This document shows positions 35,625-44,796 of a DNA stretch of 64,000 nucleotides, piece by piece. A program made the position numbers and the translations under genes. The stretch spans positions 62,001-126,000 of the forward strand of contig JABHBL010000015.1 of NCBI GenBank assembly GCA_018673925.1, read 5' to 3'. This DNA is from Fidelibacterota bacterium. GTDB lineage: Bacteria; Fidelibacterota; UBA8477; JABMPR01. Numbering within the stretch: the stretch's first letter is position 1; each line of letters opens with the position of its first letter. The notes beneath the pieces are model-generated. The model ran no database searches. It was not told where the DNA came from and saw only the letters and a list, made by a program, of their open reading frames with translations.

Positions 35625-37142
35625 CTATCGTGGGACATTCTCATAAACATCCTTGATTTCATCGATGGCCAGCTGGATTGCCAGGGTGATATAGTCATGT
35701 ACCAGGAGCTTCATGTTGAGGAGGTTGGGATTATTATACAACCCATGTGTGATGACATCCCGGGTGATACATAGAGCCCCACATAACTCCTCCAGGCTGG
35801 CATGTTCCTGCATTCTTCGATGAGACAGATCGCGGGCGAAGGTGATCATGATGGATCTGTCGCCATGACGTACAGAGGTAAGCAGGTTGTTATAGACCAC
35901 ACTGATATACCATTTGAGATCGTCGGTTTCCATGGAATGGTAAAATTTGAGCAATTCCTGGTTTTCAGTCAGCATGATTTTTGAGTAAATCTTTTCAACC
36001 AGAGGCTCATGCATTTTAACCATCTCTTCGGCCAGTGTCAGGGAGGGACGACTTCTGGAAAATCTATGCAATCTGTCAATATTTTTTTGATGCCACTCCT
36101 CAGGTCGCGCTTTCAGATTCTCAATGAGGTGTAGCAAACGCCGTTTCAAGTGATGTCTGGGTTTGGGGTACCACTCCAGGGTTTCTCTTGTGTAGGAAGA
36201 ATCTGTTGGAAATTGTCTATCAGTATAGTCCAGCATCCACAATCTTTCAAAAGGTGGATTCCCGATAATTTTTCCCCAGATGTTACGCCAGATGACACCG
36301 GCCCTGGCAAACTGGACAGGAATAAAGGTGGGTTGTATTTCTTTCCCAAAATACTGTTGGGTTGCTAGTTTGAATAACTCTAACAGCGAAACTGGACTGT
36401 CTGAACTGGCCAGATAAGTATCATAATTCTTCAACTCAGATGACTTTATCATGATTTTTTCAAAGATGGCTACCACACAACACACATGTATATAGGGAAT
36501 GGCCATGCTCCCTTTTCCCGGTAGAATTCGAGCATCCCAGCGATCAGACAACCAAATCTTCAGGAAATGATAGAGGGGTTCGTATTCACACCAGTCGCTA
36601 CACACAGCTGCAAGTCGAACTATTGTACAGGGGTAAAACTGAGAGAATTCCTCCACCAGTTTTTCCCCCTGACGCTTGGTAACTGCATAGGGGAAATTCG
36701 CATCAGGTACGCTTCTCTCATAAACGAGATCCCCGCTGACGGGGAATTTGCTGGCAACCAGAGAACTGGTGAAGACAAAACGTTGGACATTGATCGCTTT
36801 TGTCAACTCCAACAGGATACGAGTTGCCTCAACATTGGTTTTTTCATAGATCTGTGAATACACTTGATTCCCAAAATCATAGTAGGCGGCGAGATGAAAA
36901 ATAAAATCAATTTTGTGTGTACTGGAAGCTTTTTGAAAGGCGTTTTTGAGTTGAACTGGATCCATGAGATCCACCAACATCCATTCCAGATTGGGATGAG
37001 GCTCCAGTCCCACCTCTTTCTGTGTCCTGCGCGCAAAGGCAATTACCCGATGATCAGGGCACAAGTATTTCACAAGATGGTGACCTATAAATCCGGAGGC
37101 ACCTGTGATAAGGACGGTCTTGGTGGTTGCTTGATGTCCCAT
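35625..37142 (-). CDS. Extended-SDR NAD-dependent epimerase fused to a helical domain (paralogue B)
   Basis: A 505-residue protein. Residues about 8-330 are an extended SDR: TGASGFIGHHLVKYL (NAD motif), FHLAAYYDF and the catalytic YAVTK in FPYAVTKRQGEKL. The last about 170 residues are a mostly helical domain (KFYHSMETDDLKWYISVVYN, SLEELCGALCITRDVITHGL) not normally present in epimerases. It is a tandem duplicate of the gene upstream and last in the hydrogenase-led minus-strand operon. The substrate is unknown; the helical tail may be a sensor or interaction module. Confidence 0.8.
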   Translation of the reverse strand: MGHQATTKTVLITGASGFIGHHLVKYLCPDHRVIAFARRTQKEVGLEPHPNLEWMLVDLMDPVQLKNAFQKASSTHKIDFIFHLAAYYDFGNQVYSQIYEKTNVEATRILLELTKAINVQRFVFTSSLVASKFPVSGDLVYERSVPDANFPYAVTKRQGEKLVEEFSQFYPCTIVRLAAVCSDWCEYEPLYHFLKIWLSDRWDARILPGKGSMAIPYIHVCCVVAIFEKIMIKSSELKNYDTYLASSDSPVSLLELFKLATQQYFGKEIQPTFIPVQFARAGVIWRNIWGKIIGNPPFERLWMLDYTDRQFPTDSSYTRETLEWYPKPRHHLKRRLLHLIENLKARPEEWHQKNIDRLHRFSRSRPSLTLAEEMVKMHEPLVEKIYSKIMLTENQELLKFYHSMETDDLKWYISVVYNNLLTSVRHGDRSIMITFARDLSHRRMQEHASLEELCGALCITRDVITHGLYNNPNLLNMKLLVHDYITLAIQLAIDEIKDVYENVPR

Positions 37143-37189
37143 TTTATCTATCCAAATTTGATCCTCAGGATCAAAGGGTAGTAACTGGA

Positions 37190-38728
37190 CTATCTGTTAT
37201 GAAATCGAACGTAGGAGGCGGGAGCTTTGGCTATATCGTAGGCGTCTTCGATTTCATCTACTGCCATTTGAATGGTCAGGTCTATATCGTCACGGATGCG
37301 TTCTTCCAGATGCTTAACTGAATCATAATCAAGAAGTTGCTGAATAACTAATTCAGCCAATGTTTCATATACATCCACGACCTCGAGTAATTTAAATCCT
37401 TCATGGATACGAATACTAGCTATAAATCGTGCATAGTTAGACATGGATAATCGATCACCTGTTCGTACTGAAACCTTAAGAAGGTTGTATACAATTCCAA
37501 GGTACCAGGCAAGTTTTTCCGGATCCATCTTCTTATACGAAGAATATCGGTCGGGCTGTTCAACATCCATAATTCGGTCTTGTAAGGCAGTCAGAATGGG
37601 ATCTTCCAGGCGCACCAATGCTTCAGATATAGCCAGGTTTGGTCGTTCAGGAGATTTGTAGAGTGCCAGGGCATTCTTTTGATGCCACTCAATGGGATAG
37701 GTCTTCATATGCTCAATGACATGTAGAATTCTTCGCTCGGGACGGTATCGTGGAATAACCTTCCAGCCCAACTCTTTTCTGGTATAGGCAGCATCCACAT
37801 CCATGCGTTCGTCGATGTATTTCATCATCCAGGGACGTTCAAATGGACGGCGACCAATGAGTCGGCCTGCAAAATCTATGAGATAGACACCCAATCTGGC
37901 CAGAAAAACTGGCATATGAATCGCTCTGCGTTTTTCGCCAAAAACAAAGCGGGTACTTAAATCATATAGTTCCTGGTGGCTGGTGCTGTCATCCGGGCTG
38001 GCGATGAGCACATCAAAGGGTTTCAGCTTTTCGGTTTTGTCAAGTATGGTCTTCAACATTCTGACTAGGCACACAATGTGAATATAGGGAACCGCTGATT
38101 CTCCCTGACCTCCCAGTACCCTGGATTTCCACGAGCGAGAGGACCAGGTATCTAAAAATTTATATAACGGTCCATATTCACACCAATCACTGTATACAGC
38201 TGCGAATCGAACCACTGTGCAGGGGTAGGTTGTTGACCATTCCTTTGCCATGGCTTCACCTGCAATCTTGGTGACTGCATAGGGGAAGTCAGCATCCAGT
38301 GAACTTTCCTCTGTGAGTCTATCCCCATCTTGAGGAAATTCTGAGACAACCAGAGAGCTGGCGAAAATAAATCTTTTTAGTCCCAACTTTGACGCTGCTT
38401 CAAAGATGAGCTTTGAGCCGTGGACGTTGGTGCGTTCATATTCCTCATTGGGTTCATTGGAGAAATCAAAAAATGCTGCGAGGTGAATAAAATAATCAGC
38501 CCCACCACCAGCCTGTATTTCGTCCATGGCATCACGGACATTTTCAGGTTCAGCTACATCAACTAGAAACCAGGTAATATTTTTGTGTCGGGGGATCCCA
38601 ACTTCTTGTTGACTCCGGCGGGCAATGGCGAAGATCTGATATTCATCCTGGTAAGTTTCTACAAAGTTTCTACCGATAAATCCAGATGCCCCAGTGATGA
38701 CTATTCTGGGGAGGGCATTGTCAGTCAC
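37190..38728 (-). CDS. Extended-SDR NAD-dependent epimerase fused to a helical domain (paralogue A)
   Basis: About 512 residues. The N-terminal extended SDR has RIVITGASGFIGRNFVETY, YFIHLAAFFDF and the catalytic FPYAVTKIAGEAM. The C-terminal helical domain (YKKMDPEKLAWYLGIVYNLL, FKLLEVVDVYETLAELVIQQ) parallels that of the downstream paralogue, and both end in an IDEI(K/E)D(V/A)Y-like motif. The start GTG 38728 has GAGGAG seven bases upstream and overlaps the stop of the preceding membrane-protein gene by eight bases; a TTG at 38755 is a poorer option. It belongs to the hydrogenase-led operon; the reaction is unknown. Confidence 0.82.
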   Translation of the reverse strand: MTDNALPRIVITGASGFIGRNFVETYQDEYQIFAIARRSQQEVGIPRHKNITWFLVDVAEPENVRDAMDEIQAGGGADYFIHLAAFFDFSNEPNEEYERTNVHGSKLIFEAASKLGLKRFIFASSLVVSEFPQDGDRLTEESSLDADFPYAVTKIAGEAMAKEWSTTYPCTVVRFAAVYSDWCEYGPLYKFLDTWSSRSWKSRVLGGQGESAVPYIHIVCLVRMLKTILDKTEKLKPFDVLIASPDDSTSHQELYDLSTRFVFGEKRRAIHMPVFLARLGVYLIDFAGRLIGRRPFERPWMMKYIDERMDVDAAYTRKELGWKVIPRYRPERRILHVIEHMKTYPIEWHQKNALALYKSPERPNLAISEALVRLEDPILTALQDRIMDVEQPDRYSSYKKMDPEKLAWYLGIVYNLLKVSVRTGDRLSMSNYARFIASIRIHEGFKLLEVVDVYETLAELVIQQLLDYDSVKHLEERIRDDIDLTIQMAVDEIEDAYDIAKAPASYVRFHNR

Positions 38729-39125
38729 CCGTTTTCTCCTCAGTGAATAATTCAAGGAAAAACATCATGACCAGAAATCCCATCAAACCATCGCTAACGG
38801 CTGAAATGGCAATGACTGGAACCGTCTCTGAAAAAAGAAAGTAGAAACCCAGAAAAAAGAAGGCGATCCACTTGGCCAGGATGATAAAAATTATCAAGCT
38901 CTTTTCTGCCAGAGGATTCTTAGCCGCCAGTAAGTATCCAATACTCATAACGACGTGAAAAACGCCTCCCTGTGTAGAAAAGAAGCGGTAGGGATCCACT
39001 GTGAATCCAAACCAGGAGAGGACACCAAATGGAAGGACAATCAGGGCAATACCCACACAAAATGAATGCAGGGCCACGAGATATAGCAGTAATTGAAAAA
39101 GTGGAATATTTTTGAAAATTTTCAT
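38721..39125 (-). CDS. Small four-helix membrane protein of unknown function
   Basis: About 134 residues with four hydrophobic helices (FQLLLYLVALHSFCVGIALI; GVFHVVMSIGYLLAA; LIIFIILAKWIAFFFLGFYF; ISAVSDGLMGFLVMMFFLEL) and a short acidic tail. No family is recognised. It lies between the hydrogenase maturation protease and the epimerase pair, 59 bases after the former and overlapping the latter, so it is part of the same operon. ATG 39125 is preferred; a GTG 24 bases upstream is in frame. Confidence 0.7.
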   Translation of the reverse strand: MKIFKNIPLFQLLLYLVALHSFCVGIALIVLPFGVLSWFGFTVDPYRFFSTQGGVFHVVMSIGYLLAAKNPLAEKSLIIFIILAKWIAFFFLGFYFLFSETVPVIAISAVSDGLMGFLVMMFFLELFTEEKTGD

Positions 39126-39184
39126 GCTTCTCAAGCGTTCAAATATCACGCCAAGGTATTTAACAGCAGACTCAAGAATATGGA

Positions 39185-39676
39185 TTAGAGTTTATGGTTC
39201 TTTATTCCCCACTCCTCAAGAATAACAAGTGCATTTTCAATAACCTTGTCGAATACCCCTTTTATGGTTGGAGTCATTTCCAGATCCAGATTCTCCATGG
39301 ACTTCGGTTGAATACCGAGAAGCGTCATTCGTTTGGCTTTTCTATCCGTGAGCTCAGCCACACTGATGAGATCCGATAAACCGAGGTGATGGAGGGAAAC
39401 TTTTGGATCGAGCTGGGCAAGTATGGCATCGTCTTCAAGCTTGCCAACGGTACCCGGTTCCATTTCAAAATTAACAGCGTCAATGATGAGAACAGATTTT
39501 TCCGGTCCAAAAAAAGTCAGAAGATCGAGACCGCTGGTTCCCCCATCAACGATCTCGATTTCTGGTTTAAAGTGGTAGTGCTCCTGGAGATGGTTAGCGG
39601 CATGAACACCAATACCCTCATCTTCCATGAGGATGTTGCCCAGACCGAGGACGACCACCTCGGGGCTAGAGGACAT
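39185..39676 (-). CDS. hybD: [NiFe] hydrogenase maturation endopeptidase
   Basis: About 163 residues starting MSSSPEVVVLGLGNILMEDEGIGVHAA, the conserved start of HyaD/HybD proteases (GxGN...DxGxG). DGGTSGLDLLTFFGPEKSVL and VSLHHLGLSDLIS contain the other nickel-sensing acidic and His residues. It removes the C-terminal peptide of the large subunit after nickel insertion. Its ATG at 39676 overlaps the end of hybC by 11 bases, so protease and substrate are translationally coupled. A longer frame upstream lies inside hybC and is not used. Confidence 0.93.
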   Translation of the reverse strand: MSSSPEVVVLGLGNILMEDEGIGVHAANHLQEHYHFKPEIEIVDGGTSGLDLLTFFGPEKSVLIIDAVNFEMEPGTVGKLEDDAILAQLDPKVSLHHLGLSDLISVAELTDRKAKRMTLLGIQPKSMENLDLEMTPTIKGVFDKVIENALVILEEWGIKNHKL

Positions 39677-41372
39677 GGACTTTCGAGATATCCTTACGCT
39701 TGTTGTCATGCAGGTGGATAGCACATGCCAGACATGGATCGAAGGAGTGAATTGTCCGTAATACCTCAAGTGGTTTTTCATCATCTGCAATGGGGTTGCC
39801 CATGAGTGAAGCTTCATAGGGACCTACTGCATCATCATCATTCCGGGGTGCTGCATTCCAGGTTGAGGGAACCACTGCTTGATAATTCTCGATTTTACCA
39901 TTCTTGATAACAATCCAATGGGAAAGAACACCACGAGGTGCTTCATGAAAACCAAAACCCTGTTGCTCACCCTTGGGAAAGACTGGTGGGTTAAAAGTAG
40001 TCATATCGCCACCGGCGATGTTGTTAATCAGGAGATTGTAGTTTTTCTCGAGCTCTTCAAACAATACAGCGGTTCTGATCGCACGGGCAGCATGACGACC
40101 CAGTGTGGAATGCAGAACGCTGATTGGTATATCAGATTTGGATTTGGTGATGGCCTTGATCTTGGCAAAAGCAACTCCAGCAACTTTCTGGGTTGTTTCA
40201 TGACCCTGGGCATACATGTTCAGCACGTTTGCCAGAGGACCCACCTGAGCTGGTTTTCCCAGAAAGGTTGGCGCTTTAACCCAGCTGTATTTTCCATCAT
40301 CTTCAAAATCAGTATAATGAGGTTCAGTTTCACCCTGATACGGATGGAGATTGCTATCGCCTTCATACCAGGAGTGTTTCACACTTTCCTTGACACCATC
40401 GCGGAAATATTTGTCCTGGAAAGAGGTGATGGGTTTGAGCTTACTAATATCGCCACCAGGTATGTACCCACCTGGGGTTCCAAATTGGGTTCCCTTGGTA
40501 TCAGTTGGGAAATCAGGTACGGATAGATAATCCACGACACCAGAACCATATCCCAGCCAGTCCTGATAAAATGAAGCAACCACAGCCACATCCACGATAT
40601 AGGCATTGTAGATAAAGGATTTTAACTGATCCATGAGGCTCTTGACCATCTGGAGTCGTTCCATATTGAGAGCAGCTTGACTATCTGGATTGATGGGATT
40701 GGAAACACCACCCACAGCCATATTCTGGACGTGAGGTGTTTTTGAACCAAGGATGGTGGTGATCTGGTTAGCTTTTCTCTGGATCTCAAAAGCTTCCAGA
40801 TAATGAGCTGCTGCGATGAGATTGACTTCTGGTGGTAATTTCATGGCGGGATGACCCCAGTAACCATTGGCGAAAATTCCCAATTGTCCTGAGCCTACAA
40901 ATGTTTTCAGCTTATCCTGAACAGCCTTGTATTCCTGCCAGCCATTATTGGGATGATCTGAGAGACTTTGAGCCAATTTTGAGGCTGCCTTGGGATCAGC
41001 AGAAAGGGCGGATACCACATCTACCCAATCCAGTGCAGAGAGATGATAGAAATGCACGATATGATCATGAATTCCGTGAGCTGCGATAATCATATTTCGG
41101 ATAAATTGGGCATTTACGGGAATTTCCATCTCAAGTGCGTTTTCTACAGTTCGCACAGATGCAATGGCGTGAACCGTGGTACAAACACCACAGATTCTCT
41201 GGGTGAAGACCCAGGCGTCCCGGGGATCACGACCCTTTAAGATGGTTTCAATACCGCGCCACATCTGGCCTGATGACCAGGCTTTCGCGACCTTGCCATC
41301 CTTGATATCACAATCAATTCTTAAATGTCCCTCTATTCGAGTGACCGGATCAACTACGATTCTTTTACTCAT
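39666..41372 (-). CDS. hybC: [NiFe] hydrogenase large subunit, Hyb type
   Basis: A 568-residue catalytic subunit. The L1 motif RICGVCTTVHA (C61, C64) and the L2 motif DPCLACAIH (C547, C550) supply the four Cys that bind the Ni-Fe(CN)2CO centre. The N-terminus VVDPVTRIEGHLRI is classical. Fifteen residues follow His553, the C-terminal peptide cut off by HybD. It forms the heterodimer with HybO and is exported with it by the Tat system. Gene order and partners (HybA, HybB) indicate a group 1 membrane-bound, probably H2-uptake, enzyme. GAGGA precedes the start. Confidence 0.97.
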   Translation of the reverse strand: MSKRIVVDPVTRIEGHLRIDCDIKDGKVAKAWSSGQMWRGIETILKGRDPRDAWVFTQRICGVCTTVHAIASVRTVENALEMEIPVNAQFIRNMIIAAHGIHDHIVHFYHLSALDWVDVVSALSADPKAASKLAQSLSDHPNNGWQEYKAVQDKLKTFVGSGQLGIFANGYWGHPAMKLPPEVNLIAAAHYLEAFEIQRKANQITTILGSKTPHVQNMAVGGVSNPINPDSQAALNMERLQMVKSLMDQLKSFIYNAYIVDVAVVASFYQDWLGYGSGVVDYLSVPDFPTDTKGTQFGTPGGYIPGGDISKLKPITSFQDKYFRDGVKESVKHSWYEGDSNLHPYQGETEPHYTDFEDDGKYSWVKAPTFLGKPAQVGPLANVLNMYAQGHETTQKVAGVAFAKIKAITKSKSDIPISVLHSTLGRHAARAIRTAVLFEELEKNYNLLINNIAGGDMTTFNPPVFPKGEQQGFGFHEAPRGVLSHWIVIKNGKIENYQAVVPSTWNAAPRNDDDAVGPYEASLMGNPIADDEKPLEVLRTIHSFDPCLACAIHLHDNKRKDISKVHVL

Positions 41373-41396
41373 TTATATAATCCTCATATCTTCAGT

Positions 41397-42536
41397 TTAT
41401 GAATGTTTGATTGCCGGCAAGACCGGGAGTTTTTTGACAAATATCAGATAAGCCATGATCTCAATAGAGATGATACCTACCGTGATTAATATTTCTGATG
41501 CCGATGGAAAATAGTGATATCCAACACCTGGGTTGAAAGCCACCAGAAAGGTGTCAAAACGATAGAGAGCTCCTGCCAGGATCATTGATCCAGCGGACCA
41601 GAACAAGGTGGTTGCCTTCATACGATTTTTAGCCGAGGCCAGCATGATGATAGGAATCAGGAATAAAACATTCTCAACTACAAAGAATGCTCCCAGCATG
41701 CCATCATTAAAGATATTGCCTAATTGACCACGCCAGATGAGATCGCCAAAGCGTAGCAGGAGAAACAGAACCAACAGGGGAATCATCATCACACTTAGTT
41801 TCCCGAGAATGGGTGTTTCATCCAAAGGTCGTTTCAAGGCAACGGCTGAGAAGAGTGATTCGAAGATCACCACAGCATAACCCATGGTGATGGCAGTCAA
41901 CAAGAACAGCAGAGGTAACCACCCAGTTTGCCACATTGGTGAAAGTTTTTCACCGGCGATGATCATAAGTGATCCCAGACTGGATTGATGCATGGTGGGA
42001 AGTAATACTCCCAATGCAATAAAGAAGAAGAGGAACTTGTTGAGCTTCTTTTTTGTTTCCAATGATTTCCGGTGTTCCAGAAAGGTTGGTGAAAACTCAA
42101 TCCAGAGTACAAATACATAGGCACCAATACAGGCAGCTACTTCAAACATGATTGAGTTCACATTGATGTGCCAGGGTAGAAACACATTGTACATCTGCCA
42201 GTAGCGACCGATATCTATAAAGATGGACACACCAGCCAGTGTGTATCCAAAGGCACTGGTCATCAGTGCGGATCTCACCAGCGGATGATATTCACCCTTG
42301 TTAAAGATGTACACCAGGAGTGCGATGGAATAACCACCACAACCCAGAGCCGTTCCCACCAGAACATCATATACAATCCAGATACCCCAAGGGTAACCAT
42401 CTGAAAGATTGGTGACAGCACCAATTCCAAATAGAAACCGTTTGATCAAGAGTAATCCGGCTATCATAGCCAAAGTCAGCAGAACCCAGAATGGTTTGGT
42501 GAGCAGTCTGCCACCGAGAGCTTGTTTTTCGTGCAT
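41397..42536 (-). CDS. hybB: HybB-like hydrogenase membrane subunit (NrfD family)
   Basis: A 379-residue protein with about ten transmembrane helices of the NrfD/HybB type (GYPWGIWIVYDVLVGTALGC; LPTMHQSSLGSLMIIAGEKL; PMWQTGWLPLLFLLTAI). It passes electrons from HybA to the quinone pool and replaces the cytochrome b of other group 1 hydrogenases. It starts nine bases after the hybA stop, with hybC following 24 bases later. It is a paralogue of the NrfD-like protein at 29.3 kb. Confidence 0.94.
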   Translation of the reverse strand: MHEKQALGGRLLTKPFWVLLTLAMIAGLLLIKRFLFGIGAVTNLSDGYPWGIWIVYDVLVGTALGCGGYSIALLVYIFNKGEYHPLVRSALMTSAFGYTLAGVSIFIDIGRYWQMYNVFLPWHINVNSIMFEVAACIGAYVFVLWIEFSPTFLEHRKSLETKKKLNKFLFFFIALGVLLPTMHQSSLGSLMIIAGEKLSPMWQTGWLPLLFLLTAITMGYAVVIFESLFSAVALKRPLDETPILGKLSVMMIPLLVLFLLLRFGDLIWRGQLGNIFNDGMLGAFFVVENVLFLIPIIMLASAKNRMKATTLFWSAGSMILAGALYRFDTFLVAFNPGVGYHYFPSASEILITVGIISIEIMAYLIFVKKLPVLPAIKHS

Positions 42537-42545
42537 AGTGAGCTC

Positions 42546-43520
42546 CTATCCTTCTGAATTCTTGGTTGTCTGGTAAGCACCATAGAGCAATCCACCCAGG
42601 AGAGCTATCGGTGCGATCATACCTTTATAAATACCGTGCTGAATACCTTCTGATTTGGATGCAGAAGAGGTAGCAGAAAGTTCAGGTAGACCCAGTTTGG
42701 TAAAAGGAATAGCGGAGAGTAAAAGATACTGAGTACCGCCACCCTCTTTTTCACCATATATGTAATTTATGTAGGGTGCCACTGTCTTGGGAGACACATC
42801 ACCTTCATCAAGACTGCGCATGGGATACTCATAGGTACTCCCTGCAACCAGTTTGATGCGTTTACGGGCTTCTTCCAAAAGATCAGTAACCTTACCGAAT
42901 AGTGAAGCACCTGTGGGACAGAACTCACAACAAGCTGGTATACCACCTTCTGCTTGTCGATGGTTACATAGCTCACATTTCACTATCTCAGGAATGGCTT
43001 GAGCATATTCAAATTTCGGTACATTGTATGGACAGGCTACCATGCAGTAGCGACATCCAATACAGGCATCTTTATCGTACTCTACAATACCTGTTGCATC
43101 GTTTTTGACCAGGGCTGTAACAGGACAGGCCGACACACAATCAGGATCAACGCAATGCATACAGGCTTTTTTTACAAATGCAAAGCCGTTCTCTTCACTA
43201 TTATGTGTCGAGGCATCACCATGTTCATAGAGTTTGATTTTATTCAGGGTTTTTTCAGATAGATCATAAGATTCATCCCAGATTCCATCTACACCCGTAG
43301 CTTTCTCTAAATTTGCACTTTCAGGTGGCATATCATTATACTGCTTACAAGCTGCCTCACAGGCCTTGCAACCGATGCATATGGTTCCATCATACAGGAT
43401 ACCAACAGCATCTGCCGACAAAGTCTTTCTGATACCGGCAAAAACACTTGTGACATTACCCGCAGTCAACGCGCCAGCTGAAAGAACCTTTAAAAAATCT
43501 CTTCGTTCAAGGTTCATCAT
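42546..43520 (-). CDS. hybA: HybA-like ferredoxin subunit, Tat-exported
   Basis: A 324-residue protein with a twin-arginine signal (ERRDFLKVLSAGALTAG). Four [4Fe-4S] Cys groups are visible: CIGCKACEAACKQYND, CMHCVDPDCVSACP, CIGCRYCMVACPYNVP and CELCNHRQAEGGIPACCEFC. A hydrophobic C-terminal segment (GMIAPIALLGGLLYGAY) should anchor it. It carries electrons from HybO to HybB. An AAGGAG lies close before MMNLE; the second ATG has better spacing. Only seven bases separate it from hybO. Confidence 0.95.
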   Translation of the reverse strand: MMNLERRDFLKVLSAGALTAGNVTSVFAGIRKTLSADAVGILYDGTICIGCKACEAACKQYNDMPPESANLEKATGVDGIWDESYDLSEKTLNKIKLYEHGDASTHNSEENGFAFVKKACMHCVDPDCVSACPVTALVKNDATGIVEYDKDACIGCRYCMVACPYNVPKFEYAQAIPEIVKCELCNHRQAEGGIPACCEFCPTGASLFGKVTDLLEEARKRIKLVAGSTYEYPMRSLDEGDVSPKTVAPYINYIYGEKEGGGTQYLLLSAIPFTKLGLPELSATSSASKSEGIQHGIYKGMIAPIALLGGLLYGAYQTTKNSEG

Positions 43521-43527
43521 ACACTCC

Positions 43528-44673
43528 TTATGCGTCTGATTCCGGAGCAGTTTCTTCTGCCTTCATCTTTTTGGCAGCCATAGCACTGGCACCAACAATG
43601 ACACCACCCACGGCTCCTGCAACGGCAGCGCCACCGATAGTGATACCACCAGCTTTATCACCAGAAATTTGCGCGTATGAAGCAGGTGGAGTATCAGTAA
43701 ATACTGCGGATTGTTCATGGATGTATTTTGTAAAACCCACACCTTCTTCAGAGCAACCAAAACAGGGATGACCTGTACCAACTGGCCAGGCACCTGATCC
43801 AACATCACCAAATAGGATGGAGGAGCAGTTGTTATAAGTTTCTGGACCCTTGCAGCCCAGTTTGTAAAGACAGTAACCTTCACGATGACCATCATCTCCA
43901 AATTCCAGAGCAAAACGACCAGCATCAAAATGAGGTCGACGTTCGCAATGTTCGTGGATGAGACGACCATATGCAAATTTTGGTCTAGCCTTACTATCTA
44001 ACTGAGGCAGCTTGCCAAGTGTCAGATAGTAGAGAATTGTGGAGAGTAGATTGTATGGACTGGCAGGACAACCAGGAAGATTAATAACTGGTTTATCCTT
44101 TATAATTTCATGTACACCGGTGGCTCCCGTTGGATTGGGACTGGATGATTGGACACCACCCCAGGAAGCGCAGGATCCGATGGCTACGATAGCGGCAGCT
44201 CTTGAACCGTAATCATTCAAGATATCCAGAGCAGTTCTATCAGCAATCTTGCAATAAATACCATCTTGTTTTACAGGAATGGAACCCTCAACAACCAGGA
44301 TGTATTTACCTTCATTCAGCTTGGCTGAGTCAATAAGAGATTTTTCGACCTGATGACCCGCTGCGGCGCAAAGTGTTTCGGAATAGTCGAGAGAGATCAT
44401 ATCCAGAACCAGTTCTTCAACAGTGGGATGTGTGGTTCTCAGGAGTGATTCGGTACAACCGGTACATTCCTGGAAGTGTAGCCAGATGACAGGCGTTCGA
44501 GTCGGGCTAGTAATGGTATCTGCAACCCTGGCCACCATGGTGGCAGGTAGACCCATTGCTGCTGTGATGGCAGTACAGAACTTAAGGAAGCTCCGACGGC
44601 TTACTCCTTGTGCCTCCAACTCATTTGAGAAGGACATCTCTAAGGATTCAGTGGATGTTAATAGTTTTCCCAT
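43528..44673 (-). CDS. hybO: [NiFe] hydrogenase small subunit, Tat-exported
   Basis: A 381-residue protein with a Tat signal SRRSFLKFCTAITAAMG at about 26-42. Cluster ligands lie in WLHFQECTGCTESLLR (proximal cluster), LPGCPASPYNLL, CERRPHFDAGRF, KLGCKGPETYNNC and HPCFGCSEEGVGF. A C-terminal Gly/Ala-rich hydrophobic helix (IGGAAVAGAVGGVIVGASAM) anchors it on the periplasmic side. It carries electrons from HybC to HybA. It is the first gene of the operon hybO-A-B-C-D. No hyp maturation genes for the metal cofactor are in the window. Confidence 0.96.
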   Translation of the reverse strand: MGKLLTSTESLEMSFSNELEAQGVSRRSFLKFCTAITAAMGLPATMVARVADTITSPTRTPVIWLHFQECTGCTESLLRTTHPTVEELVLDMISLDYSETLCAAAGHQVEKSLIDSAKLNEGKYILVVEGSIPVKQDGIYCKIADRTALDILNDYGSRAAAIVAIGSCASWGGVQSSSPNPTGATGVHEIIKDKPVINLPGCPASPYNLLSTILYYLTLGKLPQLDSKARPKFAYGRLIHEHCERRPHFDAGRFALEFGDDGHREGYCLYKLGCKGPETYNNCSSILFGDVGSGAWPVGTGHPCFGCSEEGVGFTKYIHEQSAVFTDTPPASYAQISGDKAGGITIGGAAVAGAVGGVIVGASAMAAKKMKAEETAPESDA

Positions 44674-44736
44674 TCATTTACCCTTTCCCGCTATTGTTAA
44701 CGCCTATGGCTTTTTCATCAGAATGATGGCAATAAA

Positions 44737-44751
44737 TCAGATTAAATCTGA
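44737..44751. promoter_or_regulatory. 15-bp perfect palindrome upstream of hybO
   Basis: TCAGATTAAATCTGA is a perfect dyad with 7-bp arms, about 64 bases before the hybO start. Size and placement fit an operator for a dimeric regulator; the regulator is unknown. Confidence 0.4.
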
Positions 44752-44775
44752 AATTGAGAAGAATTCAAATAAGAA

Positions 44776-44796
44776 CGCTGTATAGAATACACAGCG
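44776..44796. promoter_or_regulatory. Dyad CGCTGT-N9-ACAGCG upstream of hybO
   Basis: Six-base arms are separated by nine bases, about 100 bases before hybO. It may be a second regulator site or a chance dyad. Confidence 0.35.

Noticed and set aside
35619-35634. TCCCAC-N4-GTGGGA hairpin as terminator between the converging operons
   Set aside because: The stem is only six base pairs, there is no T-run on either side, and it overlaps the epimerase stop codon.
39879-40526. 215-residue open frame antisense to hybC
   Set aside because: It mirrors a well-conserved hydrogenase gene, has no protein-like features or ribosome binding site, and is explained as the complement of coding sequence.
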